The notes under the pieces were generated by a model. That model was given only the letters and a program-made list of their open reading frames with translations. It ran no database searches and had not been told where the DNA came from. A DNA stretch of 64,000 bases from Musa acuminata AAA Group (lineage: Eukaryota; Streptophyta; Magnoliopsida; Zingiberales; Musaceae). The position numbers and the translations under genes are program-made. Positions 43,018-55,379 of the stretch are shown in pieces. Within the stretch, counting starts at the first letter, position 1. Each line of letters opens with the position of its first letter. The DNA lies in NCBI RefSeq assembly GCF_036884655.1, contig NC_088345.1, positions 35,481,001 through 35,545,000 on the forward strand, written 5' to 3'.

Positions 43018-43029
43018 GCTCTGATACTA
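43018..43029 (-). promoter_or_regulatory. SIRE-D primer-binding site (degenerate)
   Basis: The minus strand reads TAGTATCAGAGC, one change from the canonical TGGTATCAGAGC, between the gag relic and its LTR. Confidence 0.8.
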
Positions 43030-43031
43030 AC

Positions 43032-44335
43032 AACTAGGACCGAAATTAGTACTAAGAGGGGGGAGGCGGGTGAATTAGTGCTTTTATAAAAACCTCGACG
43101 ATTCAAAAACTTACGTTTAATGAAAATTGATATTGAAAGTATGCTTTAACTTGAAGGAAGTGTAAGGGGGAGTGAGCAATAAAATCAGTAAGCAATAAAA
43201 GTAAACAGCAAAGGAAAAGAGCATATCAGATTTATAGTGGTTCACTCGTTATGACCTATGTCCATTCCCGATTCCTCTGTACTCGAGGCCACCGGATTCC
43301 ACTACCGATCTTCTTTTAATGGACGAAAATTAACTACCCTTACAACTCTTTCACCTTTTCATAGGTTTAGGAGAGAATTTTTACACCCCTCTATTACAAG
43401 TATTCCCTCACACTCTCCCTTAGAACAACCACTAAGCATATGGAGGAGCGAACTCAACTTTCTAATAGGGTTTGCAATCTTAGAATCACAGAGTTTTGTT
43501 CTACTTTTCATGTGTAAATTGAGCAGGGATGAGTGGGATATTTATAGACCCTAAATAGATTCAAATTTAGAGCCAAAACAGTCTCGTCCCGGGTTTCCTA
43601 TGTCCTAGCGGTACCATCGCTTGTGCTGGTCAATACTATCGCCTACAGCACTGACACTAGCATTGACACTAGGTGGTACCATTGCTTGGCACAATTTGGG
43701 AGACTATCTTTAGGCAGTACCACCACCTAGTCTAGCGGTACCACCACGTGACACAATCTGGGAGACTGTGTATGGGTGGTACCACTGCCCAGTCTAATAG
43801 TGACATCGCTTGGGCTAGCTATGGGTCACTGAATGGGCCTTTCACTTGGCCCAAAATAGCCTCAATTCGGGCCCACTTGGTCCCTAATTGATTTGACATT
43901 GTTTCACCCCAATATTGACTCAATTAGATCTAAACTAACTTGATCTAAATACAATTGATTACAAACGTGAATCCTATGTTATCTGGTATGTCATTGGTTC
44001 ATCTAGTGCTTCGATCGATCCTTCGGTGCATTGTCATCTCCTTCGGCATATTGCCTAATCGGCATGTTGAATCCCGTAACTTCCGATATCCTTAGCGTAA
44101 TGTTTGATCCTTCGGCCCAATACTCGAACCCATGGCACAAAGTTCTTACAGCATATCGACCAGTCCTCTAGCCCGACGTCTAACTTCTAACATGTTCTAC
44201 TCTGGCCCAACGTCGGATTCTTCCTACGTCAATCGATTTGTCTTTCCTTAATCGAAGTTAGTCCTACGTCACTCAAACGCATATTTAATCATATTTTCAT
44301 CAATTGATTTCATCATCAAAATCCGAGATTCAACA
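43032..44335 (-). mobile_element. SIRE-D LTR, minus, second copy
   Basis: About 1.3 kb, ending GAGATTCAACA at 44335, with GGTACCATTGCTTGG and AGCGGTACCACCACG units and TATTTATAG at about 43539. Its other terminus is eroded (AACTAGGACC for TGTTAGGACC). It is the 5' LTR of the gag relic at 42362-42981. Confidence 0.85.
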
Positions 44336-44422
44336 AAAGTTTCTTTCAATATGGTATATAGATAGGGGGAGTTTAGTTAAACTTCATCATTAATTGATTG
44401 TCATCATTAAAGAGGGAGAGAT
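44336..44422 (+). other. SIRE-D 3' internal remnant with PPT, plus
   Basis: On the plus strand TATAGATAGGGGGAGTTTAG and, at the end, AAAGAGGGAGAGA match the two PPT motifs of E2 at 22021-22086. It abuts the minus LTR on the left, so it is a fragment of a second, oppositely oriented element. Confidence 0.8.
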
Positions 44423-45751
44423 TCTTGAATCCCGAATTTTAATGATTAAAATAATTCATGAGTTTGTGATCAAATCAGCGTTTAAGTGATGTAGGACTAA
44501 TTTTGATCATGAAAAGAAAAATTAATTAAAGTAGGAGAATCAAACTTTGGGCCAGAGTGGAACATGTCAAAAGATTGGACGTTGGGCCAAAGGATTGGTC
44601 GATGTGTTGGAAGATAGACTTCGTGTCATTAGCTCGGGCAATAGGCTAGAAGGATGGACATTATGCTAAGAAGATCGGATATTGCGGGAGGTCAACATGT
44701 CGATGGATCGGGCAATACACTGGAAAAGAGGACGATGTGCTGAAGGATCGAACGAAGCATTGGATGAACCAATGACATGCCGAACAACATAGAATTCATG
44801 CTTGTAATCATGTGTGTCTAAATCAAAGTAGTTTAGGTCTTAATTGAGTTAATTTTAGAAGTAACCATGCTAACTCAATTAGGGGCCTATTAGGGTTGAT
44901 TTGGGCCCATTAGGAGGCCCATTCAATGACCCACAGTTGGGTCAGGTGGTGGCACCGCTAAACCAGGTGGTGGAACCGCCTATGAGCTGGAACATATGAA
45001 GTGTACGGTTATGGAAGACCCGACGGTGGTACTACCAATGTCAGGAGGTGGTACCGCCCAAACTAGTGGTGGTATCGCCCAGACATAGTCTCTTAGACTA
45101 TCAAGTGATGGTACCACCCAAACTAGGTAGTGATACCACCAGTACACTGGGTGGCAGGCAATAGTATCGCTAGTACATCGAAAACCCGAGGATTTAAATT
45201 TTTGGATTTATTTTTTAAGTCATTTTGGGCCTATAAATACTCTAATTATTCTTGCTTGGGTTAAACAAGAAAAAGAGTAGAAAAGGAAAAATAATTCTTG
45301 TGAAAAAAGAGTTATAATCTCTCTTAAAGTGTAGAGTCTCTTCCTTTTAGTATTTAGATGTCTTTCTAAGGGAGGAGCAAGCTCTTAGTGTAAAAGAGAG
45401 AGGCATAAAGGTTCTCTCCTGAGCTTGTGAAAAGAAGAAAGAGTAATAAAAATGGTAGTTGATCATTACCCGTTAAAGAATATCATTAGTGAATGCCGGT
45501 GGCCTCGATGGAAAAGGAATCGAGAGTGGACGTAGGTTAGGATGACTGAACCACTATAAAATCGGTTTTCATTTGCTTTATACGTTTCATTCATATTACA
45601 AACTGATTTACTTGCTTACTACTCTTATGAACATTTTTAAGTTAAATGTATTTCCAATACGGGTTTAATCGAGTGAAGTTTTTAAATCGTCATAATTTTT
45701 ACGAAAGCACTAATTCACCCCCTATCTCTTAGTATCATTTCGGTCTTAATA
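44423..45751 (+). mobile_element. SIRE-D 3' LTR, plus
   Basis: It begins TCTTGAATCCCGAATTTTAA (from TGTTGAATCTCGG) and ends TTTCGGTCTTAATA (from CCTAACA). Promoter repeats (GGTGGTACCGCCC type) about 44940-45180, TATAAATA at about 45232, and the family's ACTAATTCACCCC near the end. Together with 43032-44335 it forms an inverted LTR pair. Confidence 0.85.
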
Positions 45752-45969
45752 GAGTACTCATATAGGACTTCCTTAGTATCTCAAGTCTAAGAACCAAATA
45801 CACTACCGGGATGACGGAATTACTATCTCATAACGAGGTATTATCAACCATCTAGCATTTCATAAGCGGATCAATCAGTAAACTCATTTTCCAATGAGCA
45901 CCTGCACTATATCCTTAGTGTATAGTACACCAGTCTATCCAATTATCTGAATGTCCCTCTTGAGTAACC
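45752..45969 (-). mobile_element. Older COP3 LTR, reversed, left part
   Basis: This matches the COP3 LTR around 46270-46460 in reverse. It ends in TAACC (45965-45969), the target of the COP3 element that split it; it continues at 55847. Confidence 0.85.
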
Positions 45970-47411
45970 TACTAGTCATAGGTGCCCAGCAAGCCAATCA
46001 CGTGAGTGATGGCACGTGTGACTTGATACAGAATCTTTTTGCTTATTATATTTTGGCGTATATCACTTTATAACTATTGCAAATGTGCATATATATATTG
46101 TGATGTCCTTGGATTTGTGCAATGGGAATTGGATCGTGATGAGATCACGATAATGAGATCGATTCACCTTTAAACACATATCCTAAATAATCCCGGTCAC
46201 AGGTTACTCGAGAGGGATATCGTGATAACCGGATGGACTGGTGTACTGTATACCCGTCCATATGATGGATGCAGCTGGTCTTATAGTTGCTCATGTAGGG
46301 ACACTAGAGATACAGTACAGGTGCTCATTGGAGAATGAGTTCACTAATTGATCCGCTTACGGAATGTTGGATGGTTGATGATGCCTTATTGTCATACAGC
46401 GATTCCGTAGTCCTAGTGGTGTATCTGGTCCTTAGACTTGAGACACCAAGGATGTCTTGTATGAGTGCTCCACTCTTTGATACCAGACTTATAGGTTTGG
46501 TTGTCCCAGATCTAGTATAGCTGGTCATTGGGAGTGGTAGTCGACCTTACGAGGGCTATTGAGTGTCGATAGAGGATCATCCACTCTCGGCGTCATGAGA
46601 GGAATATCTCATGTGTTCTTACTCAGACAAATCCATGGCCAGGGTCATTCAGGTTGAGAGAGAAAGAGTTCTCCAGGAGAATCCGATTAGAGCGAGACTC
46701 GAGTAGAAACCGTATGGGTCTGACAGCACCATGCTCGATATACGGTCTTTGAGATATTAGATGGATGAGGGACTATAGGTACATAGTAACTGAGGACAGA
46801 CAGGTCCAATGGATTGGATTCCCCTGTATCGTCTGGGGACTACGGCGTAGTGGCCTAGTACGTCCGTAGTCGATGAGTCAAGTGAATTATTATAGAGATA
46901 ATAATTCACTGAGTTAGAAGGAGTTCAGACAGGTATGACTCACGGCCAGCTCGATATTGGGCCTAAAGGGTCACACACATATGGTAGGCATTGCGATAAG
47001 TAGAGGTTCGGATATGAGATATCCGATGGAGCCCTTGTCTTATTGGATGCAAATCCAATACCCACTAGGGGAGGACCCATTAGGGTTTGACAGGGGACCT
47101 CTATAAATAGGAGGGATTCAAACCCTCATAGGCTAGAGCCTTTGCTTGTCTTTCCTATTCTCCTCTCCCTCTCCACCTCAGAGCATAGAGAGGAGGACGC
47201 TTGACCTCCTTCACCCTCTCCTAAGGATCTGCAAGGCAACAGGGATATACGATCTCCCTAGGTAACACAATCTACTCTATACGCAGTTTTAAGTTTCGCG
47301 GATTTTGCGCACCAATCTTCGCACGACGACGAACAACTCTTTGGGAATCGGGGATTTTGTTTTCTTGTTCTTCCGCTGCGCATATGATGTCGCCCCCAAG
47401 ATTTCCCAACA
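45970..47411 (+). mobile_element. COP3 5' LTR (1442 bp)
   Basis: TACTAGTCATAGG to GATTTCCCAACA. TATA box at 47102-47109 (CTATAAATAGG). Compared with the 3' LTR it lacks about 50 bp at 47187 (between CAGAGCA and TAGAGAGG). Frames within it are repeated in the 3' LTR and are not genes. Confidence 0.93.
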
Positions 47412-47412
47412 G

Positions 47413-47424
47413 TGGTATCAGAGC
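47413..47424 (+). promoter_or_regulatory. COP3 primer-binding site
   Basis: TGGTATCAGAGC begins one base after the LTR; it is complementary to initiator-Met tRNA. Confidence 0.95.
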
Positions 47425-49258
47425 CAGGTTGTTCGTGCGAATGATTGGTTTTGAACTGCGTGTGTTGTGTTTAGGAAGAATTTTGACGTCAAAATCATTG
47501 ACGCAAAAACAAGGAAGGGCAGCAACAGTTGCTGCCCTCGATCTACGTGCGTGTAGTGCAGCCGAAGGCGGGCAGCACAGGGGCTGCGTTTGTAGTAGCC
47601 GGCTTGCGTCCGGCGGGGCTGGCAGCCCGCGGGCAGAGGCGCCTGCGGTCGCTTCTCCCGCGGGGTGAGGCATCGTAGGGCAGCGGCGCCTGCCGCCGCT
47701 GCTCCCGTGGGCGAAACCCCCCCTCAGGGGCAGCCGCCTGGCAGGACAGCACCGCCTGCTGGCGTTGCCCCATGGGCAGAACCGCCCGTAGGGGCGCCAA
47801 CCTGCAGGGGCAGCACCGCCTGCGGGCGTTGCCCCACCGGCAGAACCGCCCGCGGAGACAGCGGCGCCCGCTAGGGCGCCCACCTGTAGTGACAGCGCCG
47901 CCGGCGGGCGTGCCGCCTACAAGCGAGGGCAGCGCCCTCGCCCCGCCGCACAGTGGCGGCAACAACAAAGGGGAGTAGGGCATTAGGGTTTTCTGAACAA
48001 AAGATAGTTTTGCCCCTAGGAATTTGAGAAATTCCAATTTCTGTCTTTTTGTCCAAATTATGAAAATACCCCTATGAATTCAAAAATTTCCTATATGTCC
48101 CTGATTTCATAAAATACTAATTAATTAAAAGGTTTAGTTGATTATTATTTTTTATCATTATCTAGTAGTCCTACATGACGATGATTATTTATACATGTGA
48201 TGTATGATGTGTGGACGGATGATAATGAACCGTATGATGTGTGTACTTGTGATTATTATTATTAAGGTCTGCGAGCCTCAATTATATTTCTCATTTATTG
48301 TCGGGCCTCCGTGCCTATGATTAAGTTGTAATCACATGAGGAGGCGCAGCGGGAGCGTGGATGCGATAGTGGGACCCATGAGACGGACGTTCGTGATGCA
48401 TGAAGATGCATTAAGATGTTGACGAAACCGACGAGGACGAGATGGACGATCACAGGGCATGGAGATGCACCGTTGCACACATAGATCTTGATGTGAGTGA
48501 TTAGGCCTATTGGCTCAGGCCTAATCACATTAGGTTGTGATTCATGATCATCTGGTGTGATTGCTTTTACATATACTAGATATGTATATATATTTGCATG
48601 CGATGTAGATATATATTAAATATGTATATGTGTGACATGTCATATTATGAGACAAAATCATAGAAACATCTCTCTCGATAATATTAAGTCAGTAAACGTG
48701 AGGCAATTAGATTGACCCACGTGGCCTTCCATCGTTATAAGTAGGAATCGATTCCCGGTGTAAGTTGAGTTGGTCGAGTCCCTCGAGACTCACCTATATC
48801 GCGATTTGCTATCTTGCTAATGACATAGAGATGTCACCGGTGACCTGAGGGCATGGTATGCTTGGTCAAGTCCCTCGAGGGTATATCATCAAATCATACT
48901 CATCTTGTAACGAAGGTGTTGACTTAACCGAGCATCATGGTTGGTCGAGTTCCTCGAGGTCATGGTGATTCGGAGGCCGAACAGGACGGGAATCACAAGG
49001 AGTTGTGATCGGCAAGAGTTGCCTACCTTTTAGGCTTAATGTGATTGGTTGAGTCCCTCGAGGTTACACTAAGACGCTGATTGGATCTTGATCCCCACTA
49101 GAAGTCTATCGGAGACTTTTGTTTCACGTGCTGAGGGTGTCGCATGACTCGTTAGTAAAATAGTGGGAGCATATTAAGATAGAAGTCCATATCTTGATAG
49201 TTTATTTCTTACAAAATCTGCATGTTATTCATTTCTACTGCATCTTTATTTTCAAAAA
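47425..49258 (+). other. COP3 leader with GC-rich island
   Basis: This is an unusually long leader (1.8 kb). 47515-47960 is strongly GC-rich with repeated GCAGCACCGCC, GGGCGTTGCCCC and CAGAACCGCCCG units. 47960-48600 is AT-rich. 48690-49130 has recurring GGTCGAGTCCCTCGAGG-like palindromic motifs (about 48773, 48868, 48942, 49048). Open frames of 100-200 codons in the GC-rich part have no recognisable domain. Confidence 0.75.
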
Positions 49259-50035
49259 ATGTCGCTTTCAAATCCCTTATGTGGCATACTTGATGTCAAC
49301 CACCTCACTGGTCCAAATTATACGGATTGGCTCCGTAACTTGAGAATTGTTCTCACAGTGGAGAAAATCGTGTACGTCCTTGATATAGTGATGCCTACGC
49401 CCGAAGAAGGGGCAAGCGAGGATGAGATCACTCGCTACGTGAAGTGTATTGATGACTCCACTCTTGCTCAGTGCTATATGTTGGGCTCTATGACTCCTGA
49501 GTTACAAAGACAACATGAAAAGATGGATGCCAGATTCATTCTCCTACATATCCGTAAATTGTTTGAGGAATAGGGAAGTACTCAACGATATGAGATATCC
49601 AAGAGCCTCTTCCGCGCTAGGATAACTGAGGGGACACCGGTTCAGAACCATGTCCTAAAGATGATTGAGTGGATAGAGAAACTCACAGGTCTAAGAATGG
49701 TCCTAGAGGATAACTTTTGTGTGGACATTGTGCTTCAGTCCCTACCAGATTTCTTTTCGCAGTTCATAATGAATTTTAATATGAATAAGCTTGAGGTGAC
49801 TCTCTCAGAGCTCCTCAATATGTTGAGGGAGGCAGAGAAGCCAGTTCTCTACACTAGTGAGACCATAAAGAAAAGGAAAGCAGAAAGGTCCCTTAAGAAG
49901 GGAAAGGGCAAGGGCAAACCAGGTAAAGTAAAGGTGGCTAAGAAAGACCCAGCAAAGGACAAAGGCCAGTGCTTCCACTGTGGTAAAGATGGGCACTGGA
50001 AGAGGAACTGCAAAGAGTATGAAAGGGCGAAATAG
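49259..50035 (+). pseudogene. COP3 gag, interrupted
   Basis: Copia Gag begins at ATG 49259 with LTGPNYTDWLRNLRIVL, a standard N-terminal motif. A TAG at 49571 interrupts it; it resumes through 49661-50035 with basic [11 protein letters not shown] and a CCHC knuckle ([14 protein letters not shown]), then stops. Without the stop it would be an ordinary gag of about 260 codons. Confidence 0.9.
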
Positions 50036-52735
50036 AAGCTTGGAGAAGCTTTAGGTACATTCATGATCAATCTCCAATTGTCAGATTTTTGTGATAGTGC
50101 ATTGGTATTGGATACTAGTATTACTTATCACATCTACAATTTATTGTAAATTCTAGCAAAGTCGAGGGGAGTTTGACGAGAGGAATATTGCATAAAGGTT
50201 TGTTTATGCAAGACACTACTCCACATATCATGAATGTAAGTGTCTAAGAGGAAACAAGATAAGGTGAATAGTGCATACCTATGGCATTGTAGGCTAGGTC
50301 ATATCCATGAGGGAATGATTCAAAAGTTGCTAAATGATAGATATCTAAATTCATTCGACTATATGTCATATGCAACTTGCGAGTCTTGCCTTCGTGGAAA
50401 ACTGACCAACTCTCCATTTAGTGGAACTAGAGAGAGAGAGAGTCACTAAGCTGTTGGAACTCATACATAGTGATGTATGTGGACCCATGTCAACTCATGT
50501 CATTGGTGGTTACTCCTACTTCATTACCTTTACTGATGATTTCTCAAGATATGGATATGTGTACTTAATGAAGTACAAGTCCGATGCCTTTGAGAAATTC
50601 AGAGAGTATAAGAATGAGGTGGAGAACCAGAGTGGAAAGAGTATCAAAACTCTTCGATCAGATCGAAGAGGTGAGTACTTAAGTACATAGTTTACTCAAT
50701 TCCTCAAGGACCATGGGATATTATCCCAATGGACACCTCCTTATACACCTCAGCTCAATGGTGTCTCTAGAAGGAGGAATCGTACGCTATTAGACATGGT
50801 ACGGTCCATTATGAGTTTCGCTGACCTACCCATCTCATTCTGGGGATATGCCCTAGAAACCGCAGCTTACCTTCTGAACAGAGTTCCAACTAAGTCGGTA
50901 GTGTCTACACCATATGAGATATGGAAAGGGAAGAAGTCTGATCTTAAGGTTGTTAAGATTTGGGGCTGCCCTGCCCACATTAAAAGACACAACCCCGATA
51001 AGTTAGAATCAAGGACAGAGCGATGCAAATTTGTGGGATACCCCAAGGAAACTTGTGGGTATTATTTCTATCATCTCGAGGACCAAAAGGTCTTTGTAGC
51101 TAAGAGAGCAGTGTTCCTTGAGAAGGAACATATTCTTAGCGAAGATAGTGGGAGAATGATAGAGTTGAGCGAGGTTGGAGAACCAAGCTCAAGCACCACT
51201 CTACAGCCCGAGTTTGTTCAAATACCTAATACACAAGTTTCAACTTTACGTAGGTCTAATAGAGTATCTTATCCTCCTGAGAGATATGTGGGACATATTA
51301 GAGGAGAGAATGTTGAGGATATTAATCCTCAGACCTACGAGGAGGCTATTATGAGTATAGACTCCGGGAAGTGGCAAGAAGCCATGAATTCTGAGATGGA
51401 TTCTATGTACTCTAATAAGGTTTGGAACCTAGTTGATATGCCCGAAGGTATTGTACCCATCGGTTACAAGTGGATCTTTAAGAAAAAGATCAGAGTAGAT
51501 GGAAAGGGAGAGACCTATAAAACAAGGCTAATGACTAAGGGGTCTCGTCAAAGATAAGGTGTTGACTTCGATGAAACCTTCTCACCCGTAGCAATGCTAA
51601 AATCAATTAGAATTCTATTGGCTATTGCAGCACACTATGATTATGAGATCTGGCATATGGATGTGAAAATCGTATTCCTCAATGAGAACCTCGAGGAGGA
51701 GGTGTATATGATGCAACCTGAGGGATTCGTATCCAAGAACTGCCCAGATAAGGTGTGTAGGTTGCTTAGATCCATTTATGGACTAAAGCAAGCTTCCCGA
51801 AGTTGGAACATAAGATTTGATAAGGCAATCAGATCTTATGACTTCGTTAAGAACGAAGATGAGCCTTATGTGTATAGGAAGGTAAGTGGGTGCACTATCA
51901 CCTTTTTGGTGTTATATGTGGATGACATCCTCATCATTGGGAACGACGTAGGAATACTATCCACAATAAAGGCTTGGTTATCTAGACACTTCTCCATGAA
52001 AGACTTAGGGGAAGCATCCTATATCTTGGGGATTAGAATCTATAGAGATAGATCCAAGAGGATGGTTGGCTTGTCCTAGTCCAAGTACATAGAAACCATT
52101 GTCAAAAGGTTTGGCATGAAAAATTCCAAGAAAGGGCGAACATGGATATGATACCTTATGCCTCAGCAATAGGGCCTATCATGTATGCCATACTATGTAC
52201 TAGGCCTGATATAGCGCATGCTCTAAGTGTCACGAGCAGGTATCAGGCGGATCTAGGCTTGGAGCACTGGAAAGCAGTAAAGTGTATCCTTAAGTACTTG
52301 AGAAAGACTAAGGATCTTTTACTAGTATATGGAGGAAATAGCCTTAAGGTTGAAGGCTACACTGACTCAAGTTTTCAGTCTGATGTCGATGATAGCAAGT
52401 TGAATTTAGGGTATGTGTACACCTTAAATGGAGGAGCAGTGTGCTGGAAGAGTTCCAAGCAAGATACTACTACTGACTCGACCACAGAGGCGGAGTACAT
52501 TGCTGCATCAGATGCAGCAAAGGAGGGAGTCTGGGTGAAGAAGTTCATCATAGATTTGGGAGTCGTGCCGAGTAGCGAGGAGCCGACTTCCTTATATTGC
52601 GACAACTATGGGCCGATTACTCAAATAAGGGAACCCAGGTCTCATCAGAAGTGTTCTAAGGAGGTTACAGCTTATCAAAGAGATCGTAACCCGGGGAAAG
52701 AGTTCCATCCGAAGATAACATTGCAGATCCACTGA
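50036..52735 (+). pseudogene. COP3 pol (PR-IN-RT-RH), multiply broken
   Basis: The protease active site is altered (LDTSITYH). The integrase has LWHCRLGHI, CESCLRGK, SDVCGPM and LRSDRRGEY, but the catalytic Glu is replaced: NGVSRRRNRTLL at about 50760. RT: YKWIFKKKI, MDVKIVFLNENL and intact YVDDILIIGND (about 51916). RNase [27 protein letters not shown] and LYCDNYGPI. Stops or frame changes lie near 50150, 50688, 51555, 52078 and about 52130; the RNase H end is frameshifted at about 52655. It is inactive. Confidence 0.92.
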
Positions 52736-52826
52736 CAAATTCGTTGTCTCATTTTGTCTTTGAGCGTCACAGGGGTCTGATGGGGATCAGACACATAGGT
52801 GATTGGCTTTAGGTCAAGTGGGAGAT
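52736..52826 (+). promoter_or_regulatory. COP3 3' non-coding region and PPT
   Basis: The short 3' region ends in AGGTCAAGTGGGAGAT (52811-52826), an imperfect polypurine tract typical of non-Sirevirus copia elements, immediately before the LTR. Confidence 0.75.
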
Positions 52827-53852
52827 TACTAGTCATAGGTGCCCAGCAAGCCAACCACGTGAGTGATGACACGTGTGACTTGATACAAATTTTTTTTGCT
52901 TATTATATTTTGGCGTATATCACTTTATAACTATTGCATATGTGCATATATATATTGTGATGTCCTTGGATTTGTGCAATGGGAATCGGATCGTGATGAG
53001 ATCACGATAATGAGATCGATTCACCTTTAAACACATATCCTAAATAATCCCGGTCACAAGTTACTCGAGAGGGATATCGTGATAACCGGATAGACTGGTG
53101 TGCTGTATACCCGTCCATATGATGGATGCAGCTGGTCTCATAGTTGCTCGTGTAGGGACACTAGGGATACAGTATAGGTGCTCATTGGTGAATGAGTTCA
53201 CTGATTGATCCACTTACGGAATGTTGGATGGTTGATGATGCCTTATTGTCAGACAGCGATTCCGAAGTCCTAGTGGTGTATCTGGTCCTTAGACTTGAGA
53301 CACTAAGGATTTCCTGTATGAGTACTCCACTCTTTGATACCAGACTTATAGGTTTGGTTGTCCCAGATCTAGTACAGCTGGTCATTGGGAGTGGTAGTCG
53401 ACCTTACGAGGGCTATTGAGTGTCGATAAAGGATCATCCACTCTCGGCGTCATGAGAGGAATATCCCAACTGTTCTTGCTCAGACAAATCCTTGGCCAGA
53501 GTCATTCGGGTTAAGAGAGAAAGAGTTCACCGGGAGAATCCGATTAGAGCAAGACTCGAGTAGAAACCATATGGGTCTGATAGCACCATGCTCGATATAC
53601 GGTCTCTGGGATATTAGATGGATGAGGGACTATAGGTACACGGTAACTTAAGACAGATAGGTCCAATGGATTGGATTCCCTTGTATCGTTTGGGGACTAT
53701 GGCGTAGTGGCCTAGTACATCCGTAGTCGATGAGTTAAGTGAATTATTACAGAGATAATAATTCACTGAGTTAGAAGGAGTTCTGATAGGTATGACTCAC
53801 GACCAGCTCGATATTGGGCCTAGAGGGTCACACACATATGGTAGGCATTACA
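52827..53852 (+). mobile_element. COP3 3' LTR, first part
   Basis: It matches 45970-46997 of the 5' LTR with scattered substitutions and stops at GGCATTACA, where a solo LTR has inserted. 53848-53852 TTACA is the target duplication. Confidence 0.92.
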
Positions 53853-55374
53853 TGTTGAATCTCGGATTTTGATGATGAAGTCAATTGTCATTTGTTGTCT
53901 AACCTATATGTTGAGATAAGTGTGCAGGATTAACTACGATGAAAGTAAAACGTGTAGCAGGATTTGCGCCGGAGTCATGACAATGATCACGTTGGGAGTT
54001 CGAGAGCTCGACGGAAGTTCGGACTGTCGTCGGAGGTTCTGCGGGAACAAATCCGAGAAGTCCATAAGCTTGCCAAAGAAGCTCGTCGGAACTCGCCAAG
54101 TGTATCGTCACAAGTCCAGGAGTTTGCCGGAAGTCCGCAGGAGAATCACCGAGGGTTCATCGGATGATCGACGGAAGTTCGCCGGAAGATGTGATTGACG
54201 CACCGGAGCAAGCTGTAGAAATTGTCTTAGGATTTATCGTAGTTAGCACAATGATTAAGTTGGTAATGGGAGGTGATCCCATTGGCTTAATCTTGGGACA
54301 ATTGGGCCCTTGAAAGACCCAATTTGGGCCGAATGGATCTACCCATTCGGACCTTGATTATTGTAGGAGGTGCAACCGCCCCAGCCAGGAGGTGCAATCG
54401 CCTGGTCTCAGTCTCCAAGAGAGACTAGGCGGTGCAACCTCTCCTGACAGGAGGTAGCACCGCCTGAGCTCGGTCTTCGAGCTCTGGCAGGCGGTGCAAC
54501 CGCCCCAGTCAGGAGATGCAACCGCTTGAGCTCGGTCTTCGAGCTCTGGCAGAGAGGTGCAACCGCCCCTGACAGAGGTGGCACCGCCCAGAGGCTCAGT
54601 CTTCGAGCTCTGCCAGGCGGTGCAACCGCCCCAGTCAGGAGGTGCAACCGCCTGATCCCGGAATTTCGGTAATTGACAGTTTTGAGCTCCAAATTTGAAC
54701 TGGGTTGGGGCCTATAAATACCCCACCCATTCAACACTGAAAGGAGCAACTAACACTCGAAATCTTGACATCTTTCTGTGATTCTTAGAGCTCAAAATTG
54801 TTGTAAAGGCCAAAAGTTCTCCTCCTTCTGTTCTTCAAGTTTTGAGTTGTAAAGAGAGGAGAGAAAATTTCTGTAAGGGTTGTCTCCTAAGCCCGTCAAA
54901 AGGAGTGAAATTGTAAAAGGGTGGTTGGCCTTCACCTATTGAAGGAAGGTCTCTGCGCTTTTACGATCGGGTTTTAAGCCTTTTACTTTCCGAATCAACG
55001 TTTAGACGTAAATCTGCTTTTTCGTACGATCATCATATTGCAGATTGCGTTTACGTTTTGAGCTTTACCATAACTGCAAACTGCCTTCATACTCTTGCTT
55101 AAACTGCATCTTGCCTAATCAAGTGATTTACAAATCAACACTTAGACGTAAATCAGTTTCTTCGTACGAACGTCGTATTTCAGCTTGCACCTATATTCTG
55201 GTTTTCATCATAGCTGCAAACTCCCTGCATAGATTAACTTTAATATCATCTTGCTTAGAATCAGATTTTACACAGAAATTATTTTTATCGTTCGAACGCA
55301 GCTTTCGATTTTAATTGCAGAAAGTTTTCCGCTGCACTAATTCACCCCCCCTCTTAGTGCTCTCGATTCTAGCA
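53853..55374 (+). mobile_element. Solo LTR, SIRE-C-like, in the COP3 3' LTR
   Basis: A 1522-bp LTR runs from TGTTGAATCTCGG to CTCGATTCTAGCA, flanked by TTACA (53848-53852 and 55375-55379). It has a short promoter module (about 54365-54660) and TATAAATA at 54713-54720; the 18-bp array is reduced to a few scattered TTAGACGTAAATC units (about 55002-55155). No internal sequence, hence a solo LTR. Confidence 0.95.
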
Positions 55375-55379
55375 TTACA

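Noticed and set aside
47272..48056. Overlapping frames of 60-203 codons in the COP3 leader
   Set aside because: They come from the GC-rich repeat island between PBS and gag. One crosses the LTR end and PBS, which makes a real gene unlikely.
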